NCBI GenBank assembly: GCA_019694855.1
Contig: JAIBBD010000012.1
Location: 1 to 45,472, forward strand
Direction: 5' to 3'
DNA: 45,472 nt
Origin: Dehalococcoidia bacterium
GTDB taxonomy: Bacteria > Chloroflexota > Dehalococcoidia > UBA2979
A program made the translations under genes and the position numbers. The number at the start of each line of letters is the position of its first letter. The stretch's first letter is position 1. Of the stretch, positions 7,012-15,700 are shown one piece after another. The notes below the pieces were generated by a model. The model had not been told where the DNA came from and did no database searches. It was given only the letters and a program-made list of their open reading frames with translations.

Positions 7012-9618
7012 CTGAGCGCTCCCACTGCCGGACGCACCCTCACGCCCGCGCGGGCACAGTACTTCGCGCTCAAACAACAGCACCCCGACGCGCTGCTGCT
7101 CTTCCGCATGGGCGACTTCTACGAGACGTTCGACGCGGATGCCGAGACCGTCGCAGCCGTGACGGGAGTGGCGCTGACGTCGCGCCCCATGGGCAAGAGC
7201 GAGGGGCGGGTGCCGCTGGCCGGCGTCCCCTATCACGCCCTCGAGCGCTACCTGGACCAACTCGTCGCCGCCGGCCACCGTGTCGCGATCGTGGAGCAGG
7301 TCAGCCCGCCGGGCCGTGGCCTCGTGGAGCGCCGCGTCGTGCGGGTCGTCACCCCGGGCACGGTCGAAGCCGGAGCGCTGCTCGAGGAACGCGGGCACAA
7401 CTGGCTCGTCGCACTGGCGCCGGAAGGGCCCGCTGAGGCGCGTTGGGGGCTCGCGGCCTGCGACGTCACCACGGGCGAGTTCGTCTGCCAGCTCGTCAGC
7501 GGGGAGGAGCTCGCGGGCGAGTGGGCGCGGCTGCAGCCGCGCGAGGCGCTGCTGCCCGAGGAGGCGGCGCTGCCCGCGCCGCCGGCGGACACCCGAGCAT
7601 TGATCACGCGACGGCCCGCGCGCTGGTTCGCGCCGGTCCGCGCCGCCGAGACGCTGCGGGAGCGACTCGGCGCGCGCGGCCTCGACGGCTTCGGGCTGGA
7701 GGGGCTGGATCCGGCGGTGCGGGCGGCGGGGGCGCTCGTGGCGTACCTGGCCGAGTCCTGGCCAGACGCCCTGCGTCATCTGCGAGCCCCGCGCGCCCTG
7801 CGGGCGGCGGACGCCGTCTACCTCGACCCACAGACCCGCCGCAACCTCGAACTGTTCGCCGGGCGGCAGAGCGGCGCGGGCTCGCTCGTCGAGGTGCTCG
7901 ACCGCACGCTCACGCCCGGTGGAGGCCGGCTGCTGCGGGCGCGGCTCGGCCAGCCATCTCGCCAGCGCGCCGTGATCGAGGCGCGGCTGGACGAGGTCGA
8001 AGCGTTCGTACGCGCGCCGCTGGCGCGGCTCGCCCTGCGCCGCGAGCTGCGGGGCATGCCCGACCTGGAGCGGCTGCTCGGCCGCGTGCGCGCGGGCACG
8101 GCCTCCGCGCGTCAGCTCGTGCTGCTGCGCCGGGGGATCGAGCGGCTGCCGGCGCTCGCCGCCTGCGCGGCTGATGCGGGGCCCGGGGCAGCGTCCGCGG
8201 CCGGCGGCCTGCTCGGCCCTGTCGAGGCCGCCGCGGCGATTGCCGTCGCGCTGTCCGACGATCCCCCGGCTGACCCGGGCGACGGCGGGACGGTGCGTGA
8301 GGGCTTCGACGCGGAGGTGGACGAACTGCGGGAGCTGTCCGGCAACGCGCGCTCGGCGCTGCTGCGCCTGGAGGCCACCGAGCGCGCGCGCACCGGCCTG
8401 GGCGCGCTCAAGGTCGGCTTCAACCGCGTCTTCGGCTACTACTGGGAGCTGCCGCAGTCGCAGGCCGGGCGCGCGCCGGAGGAGTACGAGCCGCGCCAGA
8501 CGCTCGTGAACGCGCGGCGCTTCCGCAGCGCGGAGCTCAGCGCGCTCGAAACCCGCATCCTCGACGCGCGCGAGCGGCTCGAGGAACGGGAGCGCGCGCT
8601 GCTGGACCGCGTGCGTGCGCAGGTGGCGGATGCAGGACCCGCGATCGAGCGCGCGGCGGACGCGGTGGCCCGCCTCGACGTGGCGGCGGCACTGGCGGAG
8701 GTCGCCGCGGACAGCCGGCACGTGCGGCCCGAGCTGGCGGAGCAGGGGCCATTCGAGATCGTCGGCGGGCGGCACCCGGTCGTCGAGGCCGGGCTGCCGG
8801 CGGGCGCGTTCGTCGCGAACGACTGCGCGCTCGGCGATGGCGCGGACATCGTCGTGCTGACCGGACCCAACATGGGCGGCAAGTCCACCTACCTGCGCCA
8901 GGTCGCGCTGATCGCACTGCTCGCGCAGTGCGGCGCCTTCGTCCCGGCGGAACGGGCGCGCGTCCCCCTTGTTGACCGCATCTTCACGCGGGTGGGGGCC
9001 CAGGACGACCTCGCGGCAGGCCAGTCCACCTTCATGGTGGAAATGCTGGAGACCGCTGCCATCCTGCACGGGGCGACCGAGCGCTCGCTTGTGATCCTGG
9101 ACGAGGTCGGCCGCGGTACCTCGACGCAGGACGGGCTCGCCATCGCGCGCGCCGTGATCGAATACCTGCACCACCGCCCGGGCGGAAGTCCGCACACGCT
9201 GTTCGCGACCCACTACCAGGAGCTGGTCGGCCTCGCCGCGCTGCTGCCGCGAGTGGCGAACGCCTCGGTTGCGGTGCAGGAGGAAGCCGGCGAGGTCGTC
9301 TTCCTGCACCGCATCGTGCCCGGCGCCGCCGACCGCTCCTACGGCGTGCATGTCGCAGCCCTCGCGGGGCTGCCGCGGCCGGTCGTGGCCCGGGCGCGCG
9401 AGCTGCTGCGTGAGCTCGAGGCGGCCGTGCTCGCCCGGCCCGCGCTGCCGCCACCGCCGACCTCGCCGCTCCAACCGTCGCTGCTGGCCGGGCGCGCGGA
9501 CGACCTGCTTGAGGAGCTGGCGGAGCTCGACCCGGACGCCCTGACGCCGATCGAGGCGCTGCAGCGCCTGTACGAACTGCGTGGCGTCGCGCGGCGGCGG
9601 CTGGCGCTCGAAGGGTGA
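7012..9618 (+). CDS. mutS: DNA mismatch repair protein MutS
   Basis: MutS binds mismatches and small loops as a sliding-clamp ATPase. Counting from CTG 7012 (868 residues), the mismatch-wedging motif in GDFYETF has Phe36 and Glu38, as in Escherichia coli MutS, and Walker A GPNMGGKST starts at residue 618. Connector, lever, clamp (GFNRVFGYYWEL) and ATPase signatures (VILDEVGRGTST, LFATHYQEL) follow in the usual order. The frame extends to ATG 6901, the only canonical start, but the extra 37 residues do not look like MutS and lie upstream of the predicted promoter. The CTG start is inference. The stop overlaps the mutL GTG. Confidence 0.97.
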   Translation: MSAPTAGRTLTPARAQYFALKQQHPDALLLFRMGDFYETFDADAETVAAVTGVALTSRPMGKSEGRVPLAGVPYHALERYLDQLVAAGHRVAIVEQVSPPGRGLVERRVVRVVTPGTVEAGALLEERGHNWLVALAPEGPAEARWGLAACDVTTGEFVCQLVSGEELAGEWARLQPREALLPEEAALPAPPADTRALITRRPARWFAPVRAAETLRERLGARGLDGFGLEGLDPAVRAAGALVAYLAESWPDALRHLRAPRALRAADAVYLDPQTRRNLELFAGRQSGAGSLVEVLDRTLTPGGGRLLRARLGQPSRQRAVIEARLDEVEAFVRAPLARLALRRELRGMPDLERLLGRVRAGTASARQLVLLRRGIERLPALAACAADAGPGAASAAGGLLGPVEAAAAIAVALSDDPPADPGDGGTVREGFDAEVDELRELSGNARSALLRLEATERARTGLGALKVGFNRVFGYYWELPQSQAGRAPEEYEPRQTLVNARRFRSAELSALETRILDARERLEERERALLDRVRAQVADAGPAIERAADAVARLDVAAALAEVAADSRHVRPELAEQGPFEIVGGRHPVVEAGLPAGAFVANDCALGDGADIVVLTGPNMGGKSTYLRQVALIALLAQCGAFVPAERARVPLVDRIFTRVGAQDDLAAGQSTFMVEMLETAAILHGATERSLVILDEVGRGTSTQDGLAIARAVIEYLHHRPGGSPHTLFATHYQELVGLAALLPRVANASVAVQEEAGEVVFLHRIVPGAADRSYGVHVAALAGLPRPVVARARELLRELEAAVLARPALPPPPTSPLQPSLLAGRADDLLEELAELDPDALTPIEALQRLYELRGVARRRLALEG

Positions 9619-11420
9619 GCGTCCCGGCGGGCGCCGCCTGGCCGCGCATCCGGCTGCTGCCACCCGAGGTCGCGGCACGCATCGCGGCGGGCGAGGTGAT
9701 CGAGCGGCCCGCCTCCGTGGTGAAGGAGCTGATCGAAAACGCGCTCGATGCGGGCGCACGCACCGTCGAGGTCGCCATCGAGGGCGGCGGCTGTGAGCGC
9801 ATCCGCGTGCGCGACGACGGCTGCGGGATTCCGGCCGACCAGCTCGCCGATGCCTTCGAGCGCCACGCGACGTCCAAGCTACGGGACGAGCACGACCTGT
9901 TCGCCGTTCGCACGCTGGGGTTCCGCGGCGAGGCGCTGGCGGCGATCGTGGCGGCGGGCGACGTTGAACTGGTGACCCGCCCGGCCGCCGACCCTGTGGC
10001 CGCGCTCGCGCGCTACCGCGACGGCCGCCGGGAGCGCCTCGGCGGCGCGGGGGCCGCGGCCGGGACGAGCATCGAGGTGCGCGACCTCTTCGCCGCACTG
10101 CCGGCTCGGCGGCGCTTCCTGCGCGCGCCGCAGGCGGAGGCGCGCGCGGTGGCGCAGGTCGTGCAGGCGTACGCGCTCGCGCGGCCAGATGTCTCCTTCC
10201 GGCTGAGCGTCGACGGCCGCGCCGCGCTGGTCACCGACGGGGCGGGCGACGCGCGGGCCGCGTTCGCCGCCGTGCATGGCGAGGCACGGGCACGCGCGCT
10301 GCTCGCGGTCGATCACGAGCGGGCGGGGGAGGATGGCCGGGTGCGTGTGCAGGGCCTGGTTGGACCGCCCGCGGAGCATCAGGCGAGCCGGCGGGCGCTC
10401 TACCTGTTCGCGAACGGCCGCTCGGTCGTCTCGCGTCCGCTGACGCACGCCGTCGAGGAGGCCTACCACGCACTGTTGCCGGCCGGCCGCCACCCGATCG
10501 GCATCCTTCAGATCGAGGTTCCGCCGGACGAGATCGACGTCAACGTGCACCCGACGAAAGCCGAGGTGCGCTTCCGGCATGAACGGCTCGTCTACGCGGC
10601 CCTGGCGACTGCCGTCCGCGAGACCCTGCGCGGCGCGCCGGCCCCCGGCTGGACGCCGGCCGTTCCAGGCGATCAGCAACGCTGGGAGGCCGCTCGTGTG
10701 CTGCTCGCGCCGCGCCCCGCCGGGCTGCCCGTCGCGCGGCCCTCATTCGGCGTCTCGCCCGAGGGATCGCGCCCCGATGTCGAGGGTCACGCCTCTGTCG
10801 CGGGGGACATGGCGGCGGGCCACGGGCAGGAGCCCCTGCCGCTCAGCGAGCGACTGCCGGCGCTGCGAGCGCTCGGGCAGGTCGACGCCACCTACCTGGT
10901 CGCCGAGGCCCCCGACGGGCTCTACCTGGTCGATCAGCACGCGGCACACGAGCGGGTGCTGTACGAACGGATTGCGGCGGCGCGCGCAAGCGGGCGGCCC
11001 GAACGCCAGCCGTTGCTCGCCCCGGTTGTCGTCGCCCTGCCGGTGGCCCAGGCGTTGCTGGTCGGGCAGCAGGAGGAGGCGCTCGCCGCCTTCGGCTTCG
11101 AGCTCGATGCCGCCGACGGCCGTGCGGTGATCGTGCGTGCCGTCCCCGCCGTGCTCGCGGACCGCGATCCCGCGGCGGCGCTACTGGCCTACCTCGACCG
11201 TTTCGAGCGTGAGACGCGACTTTCAGGCCCCGATCGCGCCGTCGCGTCGCTCGCCTGTCGCGCGGCGGTGATGGCCGGGGACCGCCTCGACCTCGAACAG
11301 CAGCGAGCGCTGCTGCGCGCCCTGGAGGCCACGGAGACCCCGCAGACGTGCCCGCACGGACGCCCGACGCTCCTGCATGTGAGCAGCGAGGCGCTGGCGC
11401 GCTCGTTCGGCCGCCGCTAG
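9615..11420 (+). CDS. mutL: DNA mismatch repair endonuclease MutL
   Basis: 601-residue MutL, partner of MutS. The N-terminal GHKL ATPase shows ENALDAGA (41-48), RDDGCGI (66-72) and TLGFRGEALAAI (100-111). The C-terminal domain carries DQHAAHERVLYE (440-451), which fits the DQHA-x2-E-x4-E metal site of nicking MutL proteins, and CPHGRPT (579-585), the second endonuclease motif. It is therefore the self-nicking type found in bacteria without MutH. A Pro/Ala-rich linker separates the halves. GTG 9615 overlaps the mutS stop (GTGA), indicating translational coupling. The TAG stop sits in a CTAG shared with the stop of the convergent gene. Confidence 0.97.
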   Translation: MSVPAGAAWPRIRLLPPEVAARIAAGEVIERPASVVKELIENALDAGARTVEVAIEGGGCERIRVRDDGCGIPADQLADAFERHATSKLRDEHDLFAVRTLGFRGEALAAIVAAGDVELVTRPAADPVAALARYRDGRRERLGGAGAAAGTSIEVRDLFAALPARRRFLRAPQAEARAVAQVVQAYALARPDVSFRLSVDGRAALVTDGAGDARAAFAAVHGEARARALLAVDHERAGEDGRVRVQGLVGPPAEHQASRRALYLFANGRSVVSRPLTHAVEEAYHALLPAGRHPIGILQIEVPPDEIDVNVHPTKAEVRFRHERLVYAALATAVRETLRGAPAPGWTPAVPGDQQRWEAARVLLAPRPAGLPVARPSFGVSPEGSRPDVEGHASVAGDMAAGHGQEPLPLSERLPALRALGQVDATYLVAEAPDGLYLVDQHAAHERVLYERIAAARASGRPERQPLLAPVVVALPVAQALLVGQQEEALAAFGFELDAADGRAVIVRAVPAVLADRDPAAALLAYLDRFERETRLSGPDRAVASLACRAAVMAGDRLDLEQQRALLRALEATETPQTCPHGRPTLLHVSSEALARSFGRR

Positions 11421-12892
11421 AGGATCTCGGGCAGGCCCTCGCGGCGCTCGCGCCAGCGCAGCAGCGTGTCGACGGCATGGGCGGCGTCCGGCACAGAAAA
11501 GAAGGAGCCGACGCCGAGCCGCTGTGCTTCGACGTGGAACTCGCCCGCGGGCTCGGGCGCGTACTCCCGGCGCACGGCGATCACGGGACGGCCGCTGCGC
11601 TCCTGGATCGCCGCCAGGGTGCGCGCCGATTCTAGGGCGCGCTCGCGGCGGCGCGTCTCGCGGTCGGCGCGCTCGTCGGCGTCGGCCGGCTCGTCGCCCG
11701 GGCGGGGCGGGCTCATGCGGAAGTCGCCGCGGCTCGCGATCACGAAGTCGTAGCCGGGGGCCTCGGCGGCCACGGCGGTCACCTCGTCGGCCACGCCGTG
11801 ACGGTCGCCCACGAAGCCCGCGTCGATCGGGTTGTGCACGCTGTTGCCTGCGACCGGCACCCATTCCCGCAGCCGCTCCTGCGTCTCGGCGGGCAGGTCG
11901 GGCATCTCGAGGCCCGCGCGCGCGATCGCGTCCGCCGAGAGCACGGAGAAGCCGCCGCCGCCCCCGGTGAGCACCGCGCGCCGGCCGCGGATCTGCCGCG
12001 CGCGCGTCGTTACCGCCACGGCCATGTCGAACAGCTCGTCGAGCGAGTCGACGCGCAGCGCGCCGGTCTGCCGGCACATCGCTTCGAAGATCGCGGCGGA
12101 GCCAGCGAGCGACCCGGTGTGCGAGCTCGCGGCCCGCGCCCCGGCGTCGGTGAATCCGCCCTTGAGGATGATCGTGGGCTTGACGCGGGCGCAGCGCCGG
12201 ACGGCCTCGAGGAAGCGGCGGCCGTCGGGAACGCCCTCGATGTACGCGAGCACGAGCTCGGTCTCAACGTCGCTGCCCGCGTATTCGAATAGCTCGGCGG
12301 CGTCGATGTCGGACCCGTTGCCGAAGGAGACGACTTTCGAGAATCGCAGCCCGCGCGGCGCGAGCCCGCTGACCACGCCGCCGGCGTTCGCGCCGGACTG
12401 GGAGATCATCATCACGTTGCCGGCGTCGGTCGGGAAGCCGAGGCTGAACGAGATGCGTTCCCCGGGCACGTAGAGCCCCATGCAGTTGGGGCCCAGGACG
12501 CGTACGCCGCCTGCCCGCGCCCGGGCCGCGAGTTCACGCTCCGCGGCTGCCATGCCCTCTTCGCCGCTCTCGGAGAAGCCGGCGGTGAAGAAGTGCAGGG
12601 AGCGCACGCCCTTCTCGACGCACTGGTCGACGAGCGTGGAGACGAGGTGACGCGGGATCAGCGAGATCACGTGGTCAACGGGGTCGGGGCAGTCGAGCAG
12701 CGTCGGGTAGGCCTTGATGCCCCGGATCTCGCTCGCCCGCGGGTGCACGATGTAAACCGGTTTGCGCTCATGGAACCCCTGGTCGAGCAGCGCGAGGAAG
12801 AAGTCCGCGCCACGGCCGTCGAGCCGCTCCGGCACCCCGACGAGCGCGATCGCGCGCGGATGAAAGACCGGGTCCAGTGGATGCTCGCTCAC
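11417..12892 (-). CDS. NDP-forming acyl-CoA synthetase, alpha (CoA-binding) part
   Basis: 491 residues resembling the alpha part of ADP-forming acetyl/acyl-CoA synthetases and succinyl-CoA ligase, enzymes that make ATP from acyl-CoA. The CoA-binding Rossmann domain begins HPRAIALVGVPERLDG. The ligase domain contains VLGPNCMGLY, MMISQSGANAGG and, near residue 260, the segment SSHTGSLAGS that in this family carries the phosphorylated His. No ATP-grasp beta domain is fused and none is adjacent. GTG 12892 is chosen because the CoA-binding domain starts about ten residues later. Whether it works as a synthetase with a distant partner or in another acyl-CoA role is open. Its TAG stop shares CTAG with mutL. 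Confidence 0.85.
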   Translation of the reverse strand: MSEHPLDPVFHPRAIALVGVPERLDGRGADFFLALLDQGFHERKPVYIVHPRASEIRGIKAYPTLLDCPDPVDHVISLIPRHLVSTLVDQCVEKGVRSLHFFTAGFSESGEEGMAAAERELAARARAGGVRVLGPNCMGLYVPGERISFSLGFPTDAGNVMMISQSGANAGGVVSGLAPRGLRFSKVVSFGNGSDIDAAELFEYAGSDVETELVLAYIEGVPDGRRFLEAVRRCARVKPTIILKGGFTDAGARAASSHTGSLAGSAAIFEAMCRQTGALRVDSLDELFDMAVAVTTRARQIRGRRAVLTGGGGGFSVLSADAIARAGLEMPDLPAETQERLREWVPVAGNSVHNPIDAGFVGDRHGVADEVTAVAAEAPGYDFVIASRGDFRMSPPRPGDEPADADERADRETRRRERALESARTLAAIQERSGRPVIAVRREYAPEPAGEFHVEAQRLGVGSFFSVPDAAHAVDTLLRWRERREGLPEIL

Positions 12893-12986
12893 GTCGCCAC
12901 GTCCTTCGTTCCTCCGCCGGCAGTCGCGCGGACGCCCCAGCGACGCCACCTGCGTCGAGGCGGGACGCGTCCGGCCGCGGTCGGGC

Positions 12987-13163
12987 TCAGCTCAGTTCAG
13001 TCGATGTGAACTCGTGCCAGTCGGGACACTCCGCGCAGAACTCGCGCTTCTCGGGCTCACCGGGGACGTCCTCGAGGACGTGCGCCTCCTCGATGTGGCC
13101 ACAGCGCGCGCATTCGTCACGCGCGACCTGCACCGTGACGAGATCGACCGACCAGCTGTTCAC
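12987..13163 (-). CDS. Small double-CxxC zinc-ribbon-like protein
   Basis: 58-residue protein with two Cys pairs, ECARCGH and EFCAECPDW, about 20 residues apart, which would coordinate one zinc. The rest is acidic, ending HEFTSTELS. I start it at GTG 13163, removing an upstream extension that does not look like protein; TACGAT just upstream could be a -10, making the mRNA nearly leaderless. It lies between an acyl-CoA synthetase-like gene and the divergent DUF35 gene. No function recognised; a small zinc-ribbon adaptor is a guess. Confidence 0.6.
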   Translation of the reverse strand: MNSWSVDLVTVQVARDECARCGHIEEAHVLEDVPGEPEKREFCAECPDWHEFTSTELS

Positions 13164-13245
13164 GACCGTATCGTAGCAACTCCCGCCCGTTGGGGCCCCG
13201 GCCCGGCGGTCGGGCACGGGCGATCACCGCGGCGACCCATCACCT

Positions 13246-13274
13246 TTGACATTCTGAGATGGGGATGCTACATC
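13246..13274 (+). promoter_or_regulatory. Promoter of the DUF35/thiolase-like operon
   Basis: Perfect -35 TTGACA (13246-13251), 17-base spacer and -10 TACATC (13269-13274). It predicts a leader of about 77 nt before the DUF35 start codon. Confidence 0.75.
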
Positions 13275-13357
13275 GATGCAGGGTTCCCGTCGCCGAATGT
13301 GCACGGCACCATACGGGCCACAGCAAACGGGCGCAGTGAGAAGAACGAGGGGGAGAC

Positions 13358-13771
13358 ATGCCCAAACAGTCACCAGTTCCGGAGGATGTGGACAGGGGCT
13401 TCTTCGAGGCGGCCAACCAGGACCGGCTCGTGATCCAGAACTGCACGGCCTGCAACCGCCTGCAGCACCCGCCTCAGCCGGCGTGCGGCGCTTGCGGCTC
13501 GGCCGACCACCTCGAGTGGAAAGAGATGAGCGGCAAGGGCACGATCTACAGCTACGCCGTCGTCTACGACTCGCCGGTCGCGTCGCTCCAGGCCGACCAG
13601 CCGTACAACTGCGCGATCATCGCGCTGGATGAGGACCCGGGCATCAAGATGCTCTCGCACCTCCCCGGCACGCCGGTCGACGAGGTCCCCATGGACGCCC
13701 CCGTACGCGCCATCTTCGAGGTGACGCAGGCGACCGGCCAGAAGGTCGTCGAGTGGCAGGTCGTCAACTAG
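13358..13771 (+). CDS. Zn-ribbon/OB-fold (DUF35) acyl-CoA-associated protein
   Basis: 137-residue protein of the DUF35 class: an N-terminal rubredoxin-like zinc ribbon (CTACNRLQHPPQPACGACG) followed by an OB-fold with GKGTIYSYAVVYDSP. Members bind thiolases, or thiolase-like aldolases in sterol side-chain degradation, and help hold acyl-CoA. Here it lies directly before a thiolase-like gene with only 39 bases between, so the two very probably form one complex. Start ATG 13358 has the ribosome site GAGGGGGAG. The strong promoter at 13246-13274 should drive both genes. Confidence 0.92.
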   Translation: MPKQSPVPEDVDRGFFEAANQDRLVIQNCTACNRLQHPPQPACGACGSADHLEWKEMSGKGTIYSYAVVYDSPVASLQADQPYNCAIIALDEDPGIKMLSHLPGTPVDEVPMDAPVRAIFEVTQATGQKVVEWQVVN

Positions 13772-13810
13772 CGTCGACCCGGCCCGCCTGACGGCGGGGA
13801 AAAGAGGGAC

Positions 13811-15136
13811 ATGATGGTTACTCCGATCGCTCCGGCGTCGATGTACCGGACGCGCGAAGGGCTCGGGCTCTGGGAGCACAAGGGGAAGGTGGCCGCCGTC
13901 GGCGTCGGCCACTCAAAGACCGCTCGCCGCTGGGATGGCACCGCCGAGAACTGCATCGGCGCGTGGGCCATTGAGGCCATGCGCAAGGCGATCGAGGACG
14001 CCGGCATCTCGCCCAGCGAGGTCGACGGCATCGTCCTCGACACGACGACCACGACCGGCGCCCACTGGCCGGCCGGCCGCCCGATCCCGACCGAGGTCGT
14101 GAACGCCTACAAGCCCACCGACGACCCGCTCGACGGCATCGCCAAGCTCAGCGCCGAGTGGCTGATCAACAACATGCCCGAGCTGACGAACGTGAAGTTC
14201 ACGATGGTCGGCCCCGGCTGCATGTCGAACGTGATCGTCGTCGCCTCGCAGGCGATCGGTGACGGCCTCGCCAACACCTGTCTGCTGGTCAAGGCGTGGC
14301 ACAACCTCGACGGCCGCTACTACCAGGGTGGCGCGAACGCCGAGCCCACGATCTCCGGGTACGCGAAGTGGAGCAACTGGGCCGGCCCCGCCTCCTTCGG
14401 GACGGCGACCCAGTTCCAGCGCTACCTCCACAAGTACAACAAGAGCCACGACATGATGGCTCCGTTCATGATCAACTCGCGCGAGAACGGCCTGAAGTTC
14501 CCCGAAGGCTACTGGTACCAGCACCGGCCGGAGCACCTGACCTACGAGGACTACGTCAACGCGCGCTGGGTCGCCAAGCCCGCGAACCTCTATGACAACG
14601 ACATCCCGATCATGGCCGCGGCCTCCTACTTGTTCACGACCGCTGACCGCGCCAAGGACATGAAGCAGAAGCCGGTCTACATCCTCGGCCACGCCACCAA
14701 TGCGACGCCGAAGATTCGCTCCGGCCAGCCCACGCTCGAGGAGTGCGAGGACGCCTGCGCCACGACCGGCCGCCAGCTCTACGAGGCGGCGGGCATCAAG
14801 GCCAGCGACCTCAGCTTCGAGAACATGTACGACGGCTTCAGCCTCTTCCACGTGTTCCACCTGGAGGGGCTGCGGTTCGCGAACATCCAGCCGGGCGAGG
14901 CGCTCGATTACTTCCAGTCGGAAGACATCAGCATCCACGGTCCGAACCCGATCTCGCCCAGCGGCGGCAACGTCGGGAGCGGACGTACCCGCTACTGGAA
15001 GCACACGGACTGCATCCAGCAGATCCAGGGCCGCGCCGGCGAGCGGCAGATCTCGAAGCCGGCGGAGATCGGCGTTTCCGGCGGTCCGATGCCGACGGGC
15101 GGGAACTTCACGGTCTGGGGAGCGAACCCCGACTAG
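13811..15136 (+). CDS. Thiolase-like protein (SCP-x/lipid-transfer type)
   Basis: 441-residue thiolase-fold protein that would act on an acyl-CoA held with its DUF35 partner. It opens with KVAAVGVGHSKTARRWDG, carries the nucleophile-type Cys in MVGPGCMSNVIVVASQ, FENMYDGFSLFHVF at the place of the His loop, and SPSGGNVGSGR where thiolases have NPSGG-GHP. The final Cys/GHP signature of true thiolases is absent or altered, so it may be an aldolase-like or non-degradative member of the family rather than an acetyl-CoA acetyltransferase. A second ATG follows immediately (13814). The unit ends at a strong hairpin. Confidence 0.88.
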   Translation: MMVTPIAPASMYRTREGLGLWEHKGKVAAVGVGHSKTARRWDGTAENCIGAWAIEAMRKAIEDAGISPSEVDGIVLDTTTTTGAHWPAGRPIPTEVVNAYKPTDDPLDGIAKLSAEWLINNMPELTNVKFTMVGPGCMSNVIVVASQAIGDGLANTCLLVKAWHNLDGRYYQGGANAEPTISGYAKWSNWAGPASFGTATQFQRYLHKYNKSHDMMAPFMINSRENGLKFPEGYWYQHRPEHLTYEDYVNARWVAKPANLYDNDIPIMAAASYLFTTADRAKDMKQKPVYILGHATNATPKIRSGQPTLEECEDACATTGRQLYEAAGIKASDLSFENMYDGFSLFHVFHLEGLRFANIQPGEALDYFQSEDISIHGPNPISPSGGNVGSGRTRYWKHTDCIQQIQGRAGERQISKPAEIGVSGGPMPTGGNFTVWGANPD

Positions 15137-15160
15137 ACCGGAACCCGCAGTTCAACCTAG

Positions 15161-15200
15161 ATTAGCTACCCGGTGGCCCCACGGCCGCCGGGTAGCTAAT
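15161..15200 (+). terminator. Long hairpin after the thiolase-like gene
   Basis: A 13-base perfect stem (15161-15173 with 15188-15200) encloses an inner GGCC/GGCC stem with loop CCAC. It lies 24 bases after the stop codon. It has no T-run, but its strength and position support a terminator. Confidence 0.75.
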
Positions 15201-15244
15201 AACGTGCCGGTCCCAGCTCGGCGACCAGTAGTGGAGGCGCTCCC

Positions 15245-15631
15245 TTGGCGGTGTTCGTGATCAGCTTCGACATCGACGGCACGCTCGAGGTTGGCGATCC
15301 GCCCGGCGGCATCACGCTGGACATGGTCCGCAAGGCGCGGAACATGGGGTTCATCATCGGAAGCTCTTCGGACCGTTCACCGTCCTCGCAGCAGCGGGTC
15401 TGGGACAACGCCAACATCGTCCCCGACTTCGTCGCGCCCAAGCACCAGCTGGAGACGGTGAAGGACAAATTCCCGGCGGACCGGTACCTCCACATCGGTG
15501 ACCGGGACCTCGACCAGCAGTTCGCCGGCCAGGCCGGCTTCGAATTCCTCTGGACCCACGAGGCGCTGGACGAGCCCTGGCTCAAGTGGCTCGAACAGCC
15601 TGCCGGCAGCCCGCCCGCCTTCGAGGGGTAG
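15245..15631 (+). CDS. HAD-fold hydrolase-like small protein
   Basis: 128-residue minimal HAD-fold protein. Motif I is ISFDIDGTLEVGD, with both Asp residues of DxD. IIGSSSDRS fits motif II, KDKF can supply the motif III Lys, and HIGDRDLDQQFA fits motif IV. There is no cap domain, so a macromolecular or large substrate would be expected. TTG 15245 is chosen because GGAGG lies seven bases before it; GTG 15251 is the alternative. It stands between two hairpins as a monocistronic gene. HAD phosphatase activity is likely, substrate unknown. Confidence 0.75.
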   Translation: MAVFVISFDIDGTLEVGDPPGGITLDMVRKARNMGFIIGSSSDRSPSSQQRVWDNANIVPDFVAPKHQLETVKDKFPADRYLHIGDRDLDQQFAGQAGFEFLWTHEALDEPWLKWLEQPAGSPPAFEG

Positions 15632-15657
15632 CACCGTTCGAGCGGCGCGATGACTAT

Positions 15658-15679
15658 AGGCCCGGAGCAATCCGGGCCT
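15658..15679. terminator. Bidirectional terminator hairpin
   Basis: AGGCCCGGA (15658-15666), loop GCAA, TCCGGGCCT (15671-15679): a nine-base perfect stem between the ends of the convergent HAD and CaiB genes. Confidence 0.75.
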
Positions 15680-15700
15680 CGTCCGTTCCGCTGCCGGATC

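Noticed and set aside
6817-10098. 1093-codon minus-strand frame across mutS and mutL
   Set aside because: High GC keeps antisense frames open. The plus strand encodes two textbook repair proteins; the antisense product is low-complexity.
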